A stretch of DNA of 64,000 bases from Massilimicrobiota sp. An134 (GTDB taxonomy: Bacteria > Bacillota_I > Bacilli_A > Erysipelotrichales > Coprobacillaceae), in assembly GCF_002160815.1 (NCBI RefSeq), contig NZ_NFLH01000009.1, positions 1 through 64,000 of the forward strand. Direction: 5' to 3'. The notes beneath the pieces were generated by a model. That model saw nothing but the letters and a program-made list of their open reading frames with translations. It searched no databases and was not told where the DNA came from. Of this stretch, positions 37,263 to 46,607 are shown in pieces (position 1 is the first letter of the stretch; the number at the start of each line of letters is the position of its first letter). The translations under genes were made by a program, and so were the position numbers.

Positions 37263-38216
37263 CTATATTCTAAACATCATACTATCCATTAACAACATAA
37301 CATTGGCATTTGTACTCAATAAATATTCTGTATTTAAAATCAAATCAATTTTATTAATAATATTTTCATCACTATCATTTATTCTTTTATATAAACTTAA
37401 AAAAGATGGATAAGTGAGATTCATAGAATGTTTCACGTGAAACAAATCTCTTAATGCTAAAACAAGCATATTCAAAAATAATTGAATGTTCTCTTTTTCT
37501 TTAAAATCTTTTAATAAATGAGTCTGAACATTAATAATTAAATTATCTCTGTGAAAATAAAGATCATCAAGAAAATGATAAACTTCAAGCTTTAGTTTTT
37601 CAAACATATCAGATTCAATATATTTTTGACATTCATCATAGCTTGTAAACAATTCAGATAAAATATTTATATCATCTTCCAAGATGTCATCTCCCTTTAA
37701 CTCTTCTTTCAGTGATTTTTGAGAAACAGGTAATAATTGAATAACTTGACATCTTGATTGAATCGTAGGTAAAACACGATTTAAGTTTTGACAAGTAAAA
37801 ATAGCATAAACACCTGAAGTTGGTTCTTCAAGCATTTTTAATAAACTATTCATTGCTTCAATAGTTGAATTTTCAATATTTTCCATTAAATATATTTTTG
37901 ACTTTCCTTCTAAAGCAGATTTAGAAAATTGTTCTTGAATATATTCAATATGTGGTTTCTTAATTGTTTCTTCAAGTCCATTACAATAAATAAAATCCCC
38001 ATAATTATGTTCATCAATACGTCTACATTCATTGCAATGATCACATGCGAGAACATCATTTTCACAAATCAAACTTTTCGCAATAAAATGAGCTGGTTGT
38101 CGAGCATTCTTCCCTACTAATAAAAAAGCATGTGGAATTTTATTGTTTTTAAAGCTTTTTGAAATAATCTGATATAAAATAGGTTGTTGTTGTTTTAAGA
38201 TTTCTTTATAACTCAT
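37263..38216 (-). CDS. holB: DNA polymerase III delta' subunit
   Basis: The delta' subunit is part of the clamp loader. The 317-aa product has the expected zinc-type cysteines (CENDVLACDHCNECR), the SRC-like motif TIQSRCQVIQL and the helicase-like IYLMENIENSTIEAMNSLLKMLEEP. The P-loop is degenerate, as expected of delta'. Its ATG overlaps the tmk stop (ATGA). Confidence 0.93.
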   Translation of the reverse strand: MSYKEILKQQQPILYQIISKSFKNNKIPHAFLLVGKNARQPAHFIAKSLICENDVLACDHCNECRRIDEHNYGDFIYCNGLEETIKKPHIEYIQEQFSKSALEGKSKIYLMENIENSTIEAMNSLLKMLEEPTSGVYAIFTCQNLNRVLPTIQSRCQVIQLLPVSQKSLKEELKGDDILEDDINILSELFTSYDECQKYIESDMFEKLKLEVYHFLDDLYFHRDNLIINVQTHLLKDFKEKENIQLFLNMLVLALRDLFHVKHSMNLTYPSFLSLYKRINDSDENIINKIDLILNTEYLLSTNANVMLLMDSMMFRI

Positions 38217-38836
38217 AGAATTTCTTGAATTCTTGATAAGACTTGATTAAAAACTTGATTTACATCTAGTGAAGCATCTATTTTTACAATACGTTCAGGA
38301 AATTTATCACATAAAGTTAAATAACCTTGATAAACTTTTCGATGAAAATCAATATTCTCTAAATCCAACCTATTTACTTCTCTATCCTTATTTGCATATA
38401 CACGTTGGAGTCCATCTTCCGGTAAAATATCAAAGAAGATTGTACGCTTTGGTAAAATGTTTTCAGTCGCAAATAAATTCATCTGATAAACTTCGTCAAT
38501 ACCAATCCCTCTGGCAATACCTTGATAAACCATTGAACTATCAACATAGCGATCACAAATCACAATATATCCTTTTTCTAATGCTGGAATAACCTTTTCA
38601 ACTAGATGCTGTCTACGACTTGCTGCATAGAGTAAAGCTTCTGTTTTTCTATCCATATTTGTATATTTTACATCATGTATAATATCACGAATTTTTTCAG
38701 CAATTTCAACACCACCAGGTTCTCTTGTTAAAACAACATGATACCCTTCTTTTGTAAGCGCTTCTTTAATCATTGAGGCAATAGTTGTCTTTCCACTACC
38801 TTCTCCACCTTCAAAAGAAATAAAAACGCCTGACAT
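38213..38836 (-). CDS. tmk: Thymidylate kinase
   Basis: Tmk makes dTDP from dTMP for DNA synthesis. The 207-aa protein has the P-loop FEGGEGSGKTT near residue 8, the TREPGG motif, and the DRYVDSSMVYQG thymidine-site segment. Stop overlaps holB start. The order tmk-holB-ricT is conserved in Firmicutes. Confidence 0.95.
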   Translation of the reverse strand: MSGVFISFEGGEGSGKTTIASMIKEALTKEGYHVVLTREPGGVEIAEKIRDIIHDVKYTNMDRKTEALLYAASRRQHLVEKVIPALEKGYIVICDRYVDSSMVYQGIARGIGIDEVYQMNLFATENILPKRTIFFDILPEDGLQRVYANKDREVNRLDLENIDFHRKVYQGYLTLCDKFPERIVKIDASLDVNQVFNQVLSRIQEIL

Positions 38837-38905
38837 ATTAACACCTCATTTCTTTCTCTATTATATAAAAAATTAATCCAAAGATAAAGTTTTATTTCTT
38901 GACAA

Positions 38906-39085
38906 TTAAAGGACAACTTTTAAAACAATGCAAAGTATAAAGCCAAAAATATCAAATATAGAAATAATAAGAATATTAAATATATTGAGTGATAAAGTTA
39001 AATGAGTTATTGAGGAAAAAGCATTAAATATAAAAATTGAAATAGTTGCCATAAGCAATCTCATAAAAATGCGTGTTACTTTCAA
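38906..39085 (-). CDS. BofA-like sporulation protein
   Basis: This 60-aa hydrophobic protein resembles BofA, which holds back the SpoIVFB protease that activates sigma-K in the mother cell. The helix FNAFSSITHLTLSLNIFNIL matches the family pattern of an Asn followed by a loop and PLN/SLN-like motif, and the end IFDIFGFILCIVLKVVL replaces the usual LGVPGVxLL segment. It is divergent, so confidence is moderate. It lies right after recR, where BofA is found in Bacillus. Start TTG near 39085 after GAGGTGAT. Confidence 0.6.
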   Translation of the reverse strand: MKVTRIFMRLLMATISIFIFNAFSSITHLTLSLNIFNILIISIFDIFGFILCIVLKVVL

Positions 39086-39119
39086 CAAAAAAATCACCTC
39101 ATTTTAATATATGAGATGA

Positions 39120-39713
39120 TTAGATTTTTTTTCTTCCTTCTAATGATTTTAATAAAGTCAATTCGTCAGCATAATCTAAATTACTTCCTATTGGTAATCC
39201 ATTAGCTATTCTAGAAGCTGGAATATTCTCTTTTGAAAGAAGTTTAGCTAAAAATAAAGCTGTTGTTTCACCTTCACGTGTAGGATTTGTAGCAATAATA
39301 ACTTCTTTAATATTGTCATTGAAACGTTCAAACAAAGAATGAATATTTAAATCATCAATTGTTTTACCATCCATAATGGATATAGTTCCATGTAATACAT
39401 GATATAATCCATGATATTCTTTCAATTTTTCCATTGCAAAAACATCTTTAGGTGATTCTACCACACAAATAGTTGTCTGATCCCTTGTTGGATCCTGACA
39501 TATATCACAAATTTCTCCTTCGCAAATATGTCCACACTTCTTACAATAATGAATTCGTTTTTTCAAATTTAATAAGGCATCTGAGAATCTTTCAACTTGT
39601 TGTAAATCCATTGAAAGAACATGATAAACAAGTCGTTCAGCTCCTTTTGTTCCAATACCTGGTAACATTTTAAAACATTCAACCAGTTCTTCAAAACTTT
39701 GTGGATATTCCAT
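39120..39713 (-). CDS. recR: Recombination protein RecR
   Basis: RecR works with RecF and RecO to load RecA at gaps. The 197-aa product has the helix-hairpin-helix LPGIGTKGAERLVYHVL, a four-cysteine zinc motif (CKKCGHICEGEICDIC), and the Toprim region ICVVESPKDVFAMEKLKEYH, EVIIATNPTREGETTALFL. It overlaps ybaB by one base. Confidence 0.96.
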   Translation of the reverse strand: MEYPQSFEELVECFKMLPGIGTKGAERLVYHVLSMDLQQVERFSDALLNLKKRIHYCKKCGHICEGEICDICQDPTRDQTTICVVESPKDVFAMEKLKEYHGLYHVLHGTISIMDGKTIDDLNIHSLFERFNDNIKEVIIATNPTREGETTALFLAKLLSKENIPASRIANGLPIGSNLDYADELTLLKSLEGRKKI

Positions 39714-40018
39714 TATAGAAATGCTGATACATCAACACCATTTGTAACTTGATTTAATGTATCTTCCCTTTCTTTAGAAACTTTAGCTATTGTTTGATTA
39801 ATAGTTGCCATTAATAAAGCTTCCATATTGTCCTGATCTTCTTGCATTAAAGAAGGTGCAATATGTAATTCAATAATAGAAAGATTCCCTTTCATCTTTC
39901 CAACAATCAAATCATCCTGACTATTGAATTCAAATTCTCTTTCATCAAATTCCTTCTTTGCTTTATTGACTTTACGTTGCATTTGTTGCGCTTGTTGTAA
40001 TAAATTTCCAAAATTCAT
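39713..40018 (-). CDS. YbaB/EbfC nucleoid-associated protein
   Basis: This small DNA-binding protein (101 aa) belongs to the YbaB/EbfC family: LLQQAQQMQRKVNKAKKEFD and the conserved V-G-K-M-K-G-like core with DNMEALLMATINQTIAKV. It lies between dnaX and recR, as in Bacillus and E. coli. Its exact job is unclear; family members bind DNA and help form nucleoid structure. Confidence 0.94.
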   Translation of the reverse strand: MNFGNLLQQAQQMQRKVNKAKKEFDEREFEFNSQDDLIVGKMKGNLSIIELHIAPSLMQEDQDNMEALLMATINQTIAKVSKEREDTLNQVTNGVDVSAFL

Positions 40019-40019
40019 A

Positions 40020-41837
40020 TTAATCCTCCTTAAATTCTACAATATCTTCTCCAAATAATTGAATCGCAAATTCTTGTGCTTCAGTCATATCAACATGATC
40101 TAAATCATGACTATCTATATGCTTTAATGTTAATTCATGAGGTTGAGGTAATTGACCTTTTCTCTTTAATTCAATAAAATGGCTACGCATTTTCAACCAC
40201 TCATCCTGCTGAATAGCTATAAAACGATACTCATTTCCTAAAACTTCGCTAAGAAAAGCACTTAACTGTTTATAATTCTTATAATAATTAACAGCATTAA
40301 CAGATGGCTGATATTCAAAAGAAATAATAAGTCCACCTTCACATGCAGCTACTGCTGTTCCATCACATAACATACTTGCACTTTTAGCCATGTTCAGATT
40401 AGCTAAATATCTTTTAATAATTGGCCATCTTTCTTGAATACTTTCCAATATTGTTCTTTTGGCTTGAACAAGGATATTCATAATATCAGCTTCATCTACT
40501 TGAATTTCATCATCAACAGTTGGCTCAATATCCTGCTTCTGTTCAAATTCAAAAGTAGGAATATCATCATTTTCATGACTTTCTAAAGATGAATCATCAA
40601 TGCTTTCATCAATAATCTCTTCTTGAACAGGTTCTTCTTCTATCATATCATGATGATCTTCTTCAACATCATGATGGTCCTCTATAATCACATCACTTTG
40701 TTTAAGTTGTTGAATAGGCTGTTCAGGTACTTTTACAGTTTCCATATGAATAACTTTTTCATCTTTTATTTGATTACACATTTTTAAAATAGCTAATTCA
40801 AAATAAACGGAAGGATTGATTACTTTCGCATATTTTTCACTGGCATCCATTAAAATATCAATAAAATCTAATGCTTCTTCACAACCCATATACGGTACAA
40901 TTAAATCTAAGTAATATTTAGATAAAACAAATAAAATAGATTCATCATGTGTATTACGATAAATAACAACATCTTTTAAAATATCAACTAAATCTAATGT
41001 TAATCTTTTAATATCTGTTCCATTCATTTTCATATCATCTAATAATGATAAAGCTTTTTTCATATCTTTAGAAAGAATTGTTTTTATAAAATCAATCTTA
41101 TTTTCTAAAGAAACAATTCCATATATCTGATTCACATCTTTTACAGTTAAATGTTGATCATTATAAGCAAGACATTGTTCTAAAATAGACAATGCATCAC
41201 GCATTCCACCATCAGCCAGTTTTGCAATCAATTCCAATGCCTCATCATCACATTCATAATGTTCCTCATTAATAATATCTTTCATACGATGAACAATATC
41301 TTGAATGCTTAATTTAGTGAAATCAAATCTTTGGCATCGAGAAATAATTGTCGGTAATATTTTGTGTGGTTCTGTTGTTGCAAAAATAAATATAACATGA
41401 GTTGGAGGTTCTTCTAATGTTTTTAATAAAGCATTTGAAGCACCTGGTGACATCATATGAAATTCATCAATAATATAAACTTTATATTTTCCTTGTGTTG
41501 GTGCGTATTTGACCTTTTCAATAAGATTTCTCACTTCATCAACACCATTATTGCTGGCAGCATCAATTTCAATAACGTCTGGATGCGTACCTAAAGTTAT
41601 CTGTTGACAATTCTCACATTGATCACATGGTTTAGGAGAACCTGTACAATTAACAGCTTTTGCTAATAATTTAGCAATTGTTGTTTTTCCAGTTCCTCGT
41701 GGACCACAGAATAAATAAGCATGAGCAATTTTATTTTCATCAACAGCATGTTTTAAAGTTGTAATAATATGTTCTTGTCCAGCAACATCTTCAAACTTTT
41801 GCGGACGATAAACACGATATAATGTCTTATATGCCAC
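40020..41837 (-). CDS. dnaX: DNA polymerase III gamma/tau subunit
   Basis: DnaX is the motor of the clamp loader and links polymerase to helicase. The 605-aa protein has the N-terminal AAA+ domain with GPRGTGKTTIAKLLAKA, zinc cysteines in CDQCENCQQI, and DEFHMMSPGASNALLKTLEE (Walker B); a long acidic linker (about 380-460) precedes the tau C-terminus. I start it at GTG 41837, where AAGGAG is nine bases upstream; the TTG at 41846 follows that site with no gap. No internal frameshift slippery site was evaluated. Confidence 0.95.
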   Translation of the reverse strand: MAYKTLYRVYRPQKFEDVAGQEHIITTLKHAVDENKIAHAYLFCGPRGTGKTTIAKLLAKAVNCTGSPKPCDQCENCQQITLGTHPDVIEIDAASNNGVDEVRNLIEKVKYAPTQGKYKVYIIDEFHMMSPGASNALLKTLEEPPTHVIFIFATTEPHKILPTIISRCQRFDFTKLSIQDIVHRMKDIINEEHYECDDEALELIAKLADGGMRDALSILEQCLAYNDQHLTVKDVNQIYGIVSLENKIDFIKTILSKDMKKALSLLDDMKMNGTDIKRLTLDLVDILKDVVIYRNTHDESILFVLSKYYLDLIVPYMGCEEALDFIDILMDASEKYAKVINPSVYFELAILKMCNQIKDEKVIHMETVKVPEQPIQQLKQSDVIIEDHHDVEEDHHDMIEEEPVQEEIIDESIDDSSLESHENDDIPTFEFEQKQDIEPTVDDEIQVDEADIMNILVQAKRTILESIQERWPIIKRYLANLNMAKSASMLCDGTAVAACEGGLIISFEYQPSVNAVNYYKNYKQLSAFLSEVLGNEYRFIAIQQDEWLKMRSHFIELKRKGQLPQPHELTLKHIDSHDLDHVDMTEAQEFAIQLFGEDIVEFKED

Positions 41838-41894
41838 CTCTATCAACTCCTTGTCTTGTCACATTATAACATAAAAAAAGATATCTTTCGATAT

Positions 41895-42596
41895 CTAATT
41901 ATTATCCATGATTAACATTAAAATATCAATAAAGATATTAACAAAATCCAAATACAGTTCAAAAGCACAAAACAATATTAATCCTTCTTGGTATTCTTCT
42001 GACGATTGTTCATACATTGTCGAAATCATTTTGAAATCATATAAAGTAATACCTGTAAAAATTAATAAATCTAAAAAAACAATAATATAATAAAGCATTG
42101 GTGCCTGAATAAACAATAAAATGATATAACCAATAATCATGACTGGTAATACTGATATACAAACTTTAGCGATATTTGAAAAACTTGAACTTGTATATTT
42201 TGTTATGGTATATAATAATCCAAAATAAGCACATGTTAAAGCAAATGCTAAAGCTGTTATATAAATAGAAACTGATGCTAATATAAATGAAAAAATAACA
42301 CCATTAACAATTGAATATAAGATAAAAAATCTTTTAACTGATGAAAATGATAATTCATCTATAGGTTTGTCTATCTTTTTATTTAATATCCATACAAATG
42401 CGATTTCAATAATAACTGAAATTATCAAAACTGGAAAATAAAAAGGTATTAAAGCATAGATAATCCCTGAAAAAATCACTAATATGGAAGTTATAGCCGT
42501 TATGCCTACGCCAAAGAAAACCCATTTGATAACTTCAGACAAGAATTTTTCATAATTCATTTGTTTCGTTAACATCTTTTGATCCATATATCTCAC
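41895..42596 (-). CDS. Bax inhibitor-1/YetJ family membrane protein
   Basis: The 233-aa protein has about seven membrane helices, and the C-terminal LDLLIFTGITLYDFKMISTM with its conserved Asp pair is typical of the Bax-inhibitor-1 family, whose bacterial member YetJ conducts calcium. It sits inside the tadA-dnaX block, where it is not part of the standard Bacillus order. Confidence 0.88.
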   Translation of the reverse strand: MRYMDQKMLTKQMNYEKFLSEVIKWVFFGVGITAITSILVIFSGIIYALIPFYFPVLIISVIIEIAFVWILNKKIDKPIDELSFSSVKRFFILYSIVNGVIFSFILASVSIYITALAFALTCAYFGLLYTITKYTSSSFSNIAKVCISVLPVMIIGYIILLFIQAPMLYYIIVFLDLLIFTGITLYDFKMISTMYEQSSEEYQEGLILFCAFELYLDFVNIFIDILMLIMDNN

Positions 42597-42686
42597 CTCT
42601 AAATATAGTATATCATATTGATATGGATAAATGATGAAAGTCTATAAGATAATATCAAAACATATGCTTAAGATAAAAAATCTGCA

Positions 42687-43130
42687 TTAATGATTTCTTT
42701 TTCCTTTAAAATATTGGGACAATAATAAACAGCATTGTTTTTCTAAGATTCCTGAAATCACTTGAGGATGATGATTAAACTCATGATTTGCTAAAAAAGT
42801 TGATAATCCATGCCATCGTTGTCCTTTAGCAGCAAAAACAACTTTTTCTATACGACTTTGAATAATAGCTCCACTGCACATAATACATGGCTCTAATGTT
42901 GAATATAATGTACAGCCATCTAAATGCCAATTGCCTAATTTTTGACAAGCTTCTCTAATTGCAATCATTTCAGCATGTGCCGTTACATCATGGGTAGATT
43001 CTTTTTGATTATAAGCCTTTGCGATAATCTCACCATCTTTGACAATAATAGCTCCAATAGGCACTTCATCAATGCCTCTTGCTAAACAAGCTTGCTGATA
43101 AGCTATTTTCATATATTCTTCATCACTCAT
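42687..43130 (-). CDS. tadA: tRNA(Arg) adenosine-34 deaminase
   Basis: TadA turns the wobble adenosine of tRNA-Arg(ACG) into inosine. The 147-aa product has the deaminase motifs HAEMIAIREACQKLG and LEPCIMCSGAI. I use ATG 43130, preceded by AAGGAGTGAGATT; the longer frame runs into the SRP RNA. It lies immediately downstream of SRP RNA and upstream of dnaX, as in Bacillus. Confidence 0.94.
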   Translation of the reverse strand: MSDEEYMKIAYQQACLARGIDEVPIGAIIVKDGEIIAKAYNQKESTHDVTAHAEMIAIREACQKLGNWHLDGCTLYSTLEPCIMCSGAIIQSRIEKVVFAAKGQRWHGLSTFLANHEFNHHPQVISGILEKQCCLLLSQYFKGKRNH

Positions 43131-43151
43131 AATCTCACTCCTTATAAAAAA

Positions 43152-43230
43152 GCCACTACACATAAACGGACATTCTTAATGCTGCTACCTTCCGGTCCTG
43201 ACATGGTTCGAAGCCGCCTATTGTAATGGC
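43152..43230 (-). ncRNA. ffs: Signal recognition particle RNA (small 4.5S-like type)
   Basis: The conserved SRP apical loop ATGTCAGGACCGGAAGGTAGCA is visible, and the ends GCCATTACA and TGTAGTGGC pair to close a hairpin of about 79 nt, followed by T6. This is the short SRP RNA form rather than the ~270-nt Bacillus form. It works with Ffh to target membrane proteins. A promoter lies right upstream and tadA follows within about 20 bases. Confidence 0.93.
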
Positions 43231-43237
43231 AAAATCT

Positions 43238-43265
43238 ATTATAGCATATTTCTTATACAAATCAA
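43238..43265 (-). promoter_or_regulatory. Promoter of SRP RNA
   Basis: On the minus strand TTGATT (43260-43265) and TATAAT (43238-43243) are 16 bases apart. Transcription would start at about 43231, matching the 5' end of the SRP RNA hairpin. Confidence 0.75.
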
Positions 43266-43581
43266 TAAAAAATTCTATTTCCCAATAAATCCATCTTTTC
43301 CTTTATAAAACTTCAACTTTTGATGATAAGTTAAATAATTCGTGTTCTATTGTTAATGTTTTAAATCACTACGATAGTTTTAAAAAGGATACTGTTAGTT
43401 CATATTCTTCTCAATATTAAATAACCTTCTAAACACCAAAATTATCTAAATGATGTCTTTATGACTGTCTTGAATATAAATTTGATATGTACGAATATTC
43501 AAACAAAATCATTATTTATCTTTATATATAAACTTAAAAATTATACAATAATATATATCACTCAATATAAAGGAGATTTAT

Positions 43582-44357
43582 ATGAAAACAATAAAAATCA
43601 TTTTTTTGATATTGATGGAACACTTATTGATATGAATAAAAAACAAATATCTCAAAAAATGCTTGAAACATTAAAAAGATTAAAAGAAAATCAAATCAGA
43701 ATCTGTTTAGCAACTGGTCGAACACCCATGAGTTTACCACATTTTGATGGGATTGAATTTGATGCTTTCTTAACTTTTAATGGTTCTTATTGTTTTACAA
43801 AGGATCAAGATATTTCAAACTTCCCTATTCCATCTTATGATGTTCAACAAATTATTCAAAATGCCAAAAAACTACATAGACCATTATCCATTGCTACAAA
43901 AAACAGAATTGCCAGCAATGGAAAAGATGATGATTTGGTACAATATTTTGACTTTGCCAAAATGAAAGTAGAAGTTGCTGATGATTTTAATGAAGTCGCT
44001 AAAGATGAAGTTTATCAAATAATGGTTGGTTGTAGAGAAAAAGATTATTCAATTCTTATGGACAATGTAGAAAATGCTAAAATTACAGCATGGTGGGATA
44101 GAGCTGTTGATATTATTCCTGCTCAAAGTGGTAAAGGTATTGGTATTCAAAAAATTCTTGACTATTATCAATTAGATGCATCACAGGCTCTCGCTTTTGG
44201 TGATGGAAATAATGATATAGAAATGTTACAAACAGTAGGGACAGGTGTTGCAATGGGAAATGCTTCATCACAAGTGAAAGAGATTGCTGATGATATATGT
44301 GGTCATGTATGTGATGATGGTATTTATCACTATTGCCTTTTACATCACCTTATATAA
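43582..44357 (+). pseudogene. Cof-type HAD phosphatase with an N-terminal frameshift
   Basis: The body of this enzyme (about 258 aa) is a normal Cof-type HAD phosphatase: FFDIDGTLIDM, CLATGRTPMSLP, SGKGIGIQKILDYYQ and GDGNNDIEMLQTVGTGVAMGNA. The Shine-Dalgarno AAAGGAG and ATG 43582 read MKTIKIIF but then run off frame: the T-run 43601-43607 has seven T, and eight would join the start to FDIDGT. A start in the body frame would need a long, unlikely extension upstream (to 43461). Read as given, the gene is broken; a sequencing error or slippage at the T-run could also explain it. Confidence 0.8.
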
Positions 44358-44362
44358 GATCT

Positions 44363-44389
44363 AAGCTGCATCTTTGCAGCTTTTTTTAT
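44363..44389 (+). terminator. Terminator after the HAD gene
   Basis: AAGCTGC and GCAGCTT pair around a short loop and are followed by T7. Confidence 0.88.
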
Positions 44390-44402
44390 ATCTTTATAAA
44401 AT

Positions 44403-44433
44403 AAAAAAATGCCCCGGATTTTTATCCAGGACA
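44403..44433 (-). terminator. Terminator of serS
   Basis: On the minus strand TGTCCTGGAT pairs with ATCCGGGGCA (two wobble pairs) and is followed by T6. Confidence 0.85.
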
Positions 44434-44451
44434 CCATGTCATTTTTGAATC

Positions 44452-45729
44452 TTAACCAATTCTTTCTTTTCCACCCATATATGGTCTTAAGACTTCAGGA
44501 ATAGAAATACTTCCATCTTCATTATAATTGTTTTCAATAAATGCAATTAATGCACGTGTACTTGCTAGAACAGTATTGTTAAGAGTTGCGACATAATATG
44601 TTCCTCTTTCACCTTTTGTACGAATACCTAAACGTCTAGCTTGCGCATCTCCTAATGTAGAACAAGATCCGACTTCAAAATATTTCTTCTGTCTAGGTGA
44701 CCATGCTTCTACATCACAAGATTTAACTTTTAAATCAGCTAAATCTCCACTACAACATTCTAGTGTTCTTACAGGAATATCTAAACTTCTAAATAATTCA
44801 ACAGTATATGACCACATTTTATCATACCATTCCATAGCTTCTTCTGGTTTACATAAAACAACCATTTCCTGTTTTTCAAATTGATGTACACGATAAATAC
44901 CACGTTCTTCAATACCATGAGCACCAACTTCTTTTCTAAAACATGGTGAATATGAAGTTAATGTAATTGGTAATTCTTCTTCTTTAACAATCTGATCTTT
45001 AAATTTACCAATCATACTATGTTCACTTGTTCCAATTAAATATAAATCTTCACCTTCAATTTTATACATCATAGCATCCATTTCTTCAAATGACATAACA
45101 CCAGTCACAACATCACTTCTAATCATAAATGGAGGAATACAATAAGTAAATCCTTTATCAATCATAAAATCTCTGGCATAAGATAACATGGCTGAAGAAA
45201 GTCTAGCAATATCACCCATCAAATAATAGAAACCATTACCACTTGTTCTTCCACTTGCTTCTTTATCTAAACCATTTAATTTTGTAATAATATCAGCATG
45301 ATATGGAATTTCATAATCAGGAACAACAGGATCTCCATATTTTTGAATTTCAACGTTTTCACTGTCATCTTTTCCAATAGGTACACTATCATCAATAAAG
45401 TTAGGAATTTTCATCATCACTTCTTTTAATTTTGGACCTAATTCAACTTCTTTTGCTTCTAATTCTTTTAAAGTATCAGCCATTTCACTGACTTTTCTTT
45501 TATTTTCTTCAGCTAAATCTTTTTTCCCTTCACGCATAAATTGTCCAATTTCTTTAGATAATGAATTACGCATAGCTCGAAGTTCACTTGCTTTTGTCAG
45601 AGCTTCACGATATTCTTTATCTAATTCATAAGCTTCATCAACTAAATGTAAACGATCATGCTGAAATTTCTTTCGCATATTTTCTTTTACAGCTTCTGGA
45701 TTTTCTCTTAGTATAGCAATATCAATCAT
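44452..45729 (-). CDS. serS: Seryl-tRNA synthetase
   Basis: SerS charges tRNA-Ser and is a class II enzyme. The 425-aa protein has the long N-terminal coiled-coil arm (about 30-105), motif 2 around PCFRKEVGAHGIEERGIYRVHQF and motif 3 near GTYYVATLNNTVLASTRAL. It lies in the housekeeping stretch near tadA and dnaX, and is controlled by the T-box leader just upstream. Confidence 0.97.
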   Translation of the reverse strand: MIDIAILRENPEAVKENMRKKFQHDRLHLVDEAYELDKEYREALTKASELRAMRNSLSKEIGQFMREGKKDLAEENKRKVSEMADTLKELEAKEVELGPKLKEVMMKIPNFIDDSVPIGKDDSENVEIQKYGDPVVPDYEIPYHADIITKLNGLDKEASGRTSGNGFYYLMGDIARLSSAMLSYARDFMIDKGFTYCIPPFMIRSDVVTGVMSFEEMDAMMYKIEGEDLYLIGTSEHSMIGKFKDQIVKEEELPITLTSYSPCFRKEVGAHGIEERGIYRVHQFEKQEMVVLCKPEEAMEWYDKMWSYTVELFRSLDIPVRTLECCSGDLADLKVKSCDVEAWSPRQKKYFEVGSCSTLGDAQARRLGIRTKGERGTYYVATLNNTVLASTRALIAFIENNYNEDGSISIPEVLRPYMGGKERIG

Positions 45730-45756
45730 TTTTCATTTCTCCTTTTTCAATAAAAT

Positions 45757-45960
45757 AAAAAGCACCTTTCACAAGGGACGAATTTATCGTGGTGCCACCC
45801 TATTTCTTATCAAAATGATAACTTTTATGAGATAACGGTTCAACCGGAAGTGATTAGCTTCTCTTATTGGTAGATTTCAATGTTTCCTCATACTGATTTA
45901 CACCAACCATCAGCTCTCTATCATGATTTCACATTTACTTATCCAATGCAACGATTTGAT
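45757..45960 (-). promoter_or_regulatory. T-box leader of serS
   Basis: The leader carries the T-box core AGGGTGGCACCACG (45788-45801), which pairs with the acceptor end of uncharged tRNA and blocks a terminator formed by the adjacent GCACC/GGTGC pairing followed by T's. Stem I lies upstream, with GAGAG and GTTGGTG elements. The specifier should be a serine codon; a TCT at the likely position is tentative. Low serine charging would raise serS transcription. Confidence 0.9.
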
Positions 45961-45966
45961 ATACTG

Positions 45967-45994
45967 ATTATAGCATAAGACTTGATAATTTCAA
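45967..45994 (-). promoter_or_regulatory. Promoter of serS
   Basis: TTGAAA (45989-45994) and TATAAT (45967-45972) on the minus strand are 16 bases apart; the start would be near 45960, at the beginning of the T-box leader. Confidence 0.75.
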
Positions 45995-45997
45995 TAA

Positions 45998-46507
45998 TTA
46001 TTTAATCAAAGAATACATTATCATGTCATGAAACTCACCATTTTTAAAGCCATTCTTACGTAAAATACCTTCTCGTTCAAAACCACATTTTTCTAAGACT
46101 CTTTGTGAGGCTGGGTTATAATCAAAAGGAGCCGCAAAAATTCTCTCTATATCACTATGTTCAAAAACATATTGACATGTCTGTTTCACAGCTTTACTCA
46201 TAATACCTTTTCCCCAATAAGAATATCCTAAATAATATCCTAATTCTGCACTTCTACGATAAATATCATCTTGTCTTAAAACAGAAATACTGCCAACAAC
46301 TTGTCCTTCATACTCAATCGCAAAAGCAAAGATTTCATTTTCATCAGCAGATAACATAGCATCTATATAATCATAGGCATCCTGTAAATGATATGGGTAA
46401 GGTATACGATCTGTTAAATTATTTAAAACTCTTAAATCATTAATAGATTGTTGTAAATCTTGAGCATCTTCTCTTTTCCATTTTCTAATCAAACAAGTCA
46501 TCCTCAT
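45998..46507 (-). CDS. GNAT acetyltransferase, RimJ/RimL type
   Basis: The 169-aa protein has the RimJ/RimL pattern NLTDRIPYPYHLQDAYDYI, AELGYYLGYSYWGKGIMSKA and NPASQRVLEKCGFEREGILR. The acceptor is unknown. It resembles the enzyme at 26526-27032, and the two may be paralogues. It diverges from the toxin-antitoxin locus. Confidence 0.88.
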   Translation of the reverse strand: MRMTCLIRKWKREDAQDLQQSINDLRVLNNLTDRIPYPYHLQDAYDYIDAMLSADENEIFAFAIEYEGQVVGSISVLRQDDIYRRSAELGYYLGYSYWGKGIMSKAVKQTCQYVFEHSDIERIFAAPFDYNPASQRVLEKCGFEREGILRKNGFKNGEFHDMIMYSLIK

Positions 46508-46572
46508 AACACCTCTGTTTCTTATAAAAAATTATATCATTTTTAATAATTACAAACAAATGAATCAGTATA

Positions 46573-46601
46573 TTGACAATTAAAAATGCATAAACTATAA
46601 T
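46573..46601 (+). promoter_or_regulatory. Consensus promoter for the antisense RNA
   Basis: TTGACA (46573-46578), 17 bases, TATAAT (46596-46601): a perfect sigma-A-type promoter pointing right, into the 3' end of the toxin gene. No protein gene follows it. Confidence 0.88.
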
Positions 46602-46607
46602 GAAAAT

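Noticed and set aside
43305-43420. A stretch with a coding-like look ending in a TAA at 43418
   Set aside because: Only about 38 codons without a start or ribosome-binding site; it may be a gene remnant but nothing supports it.
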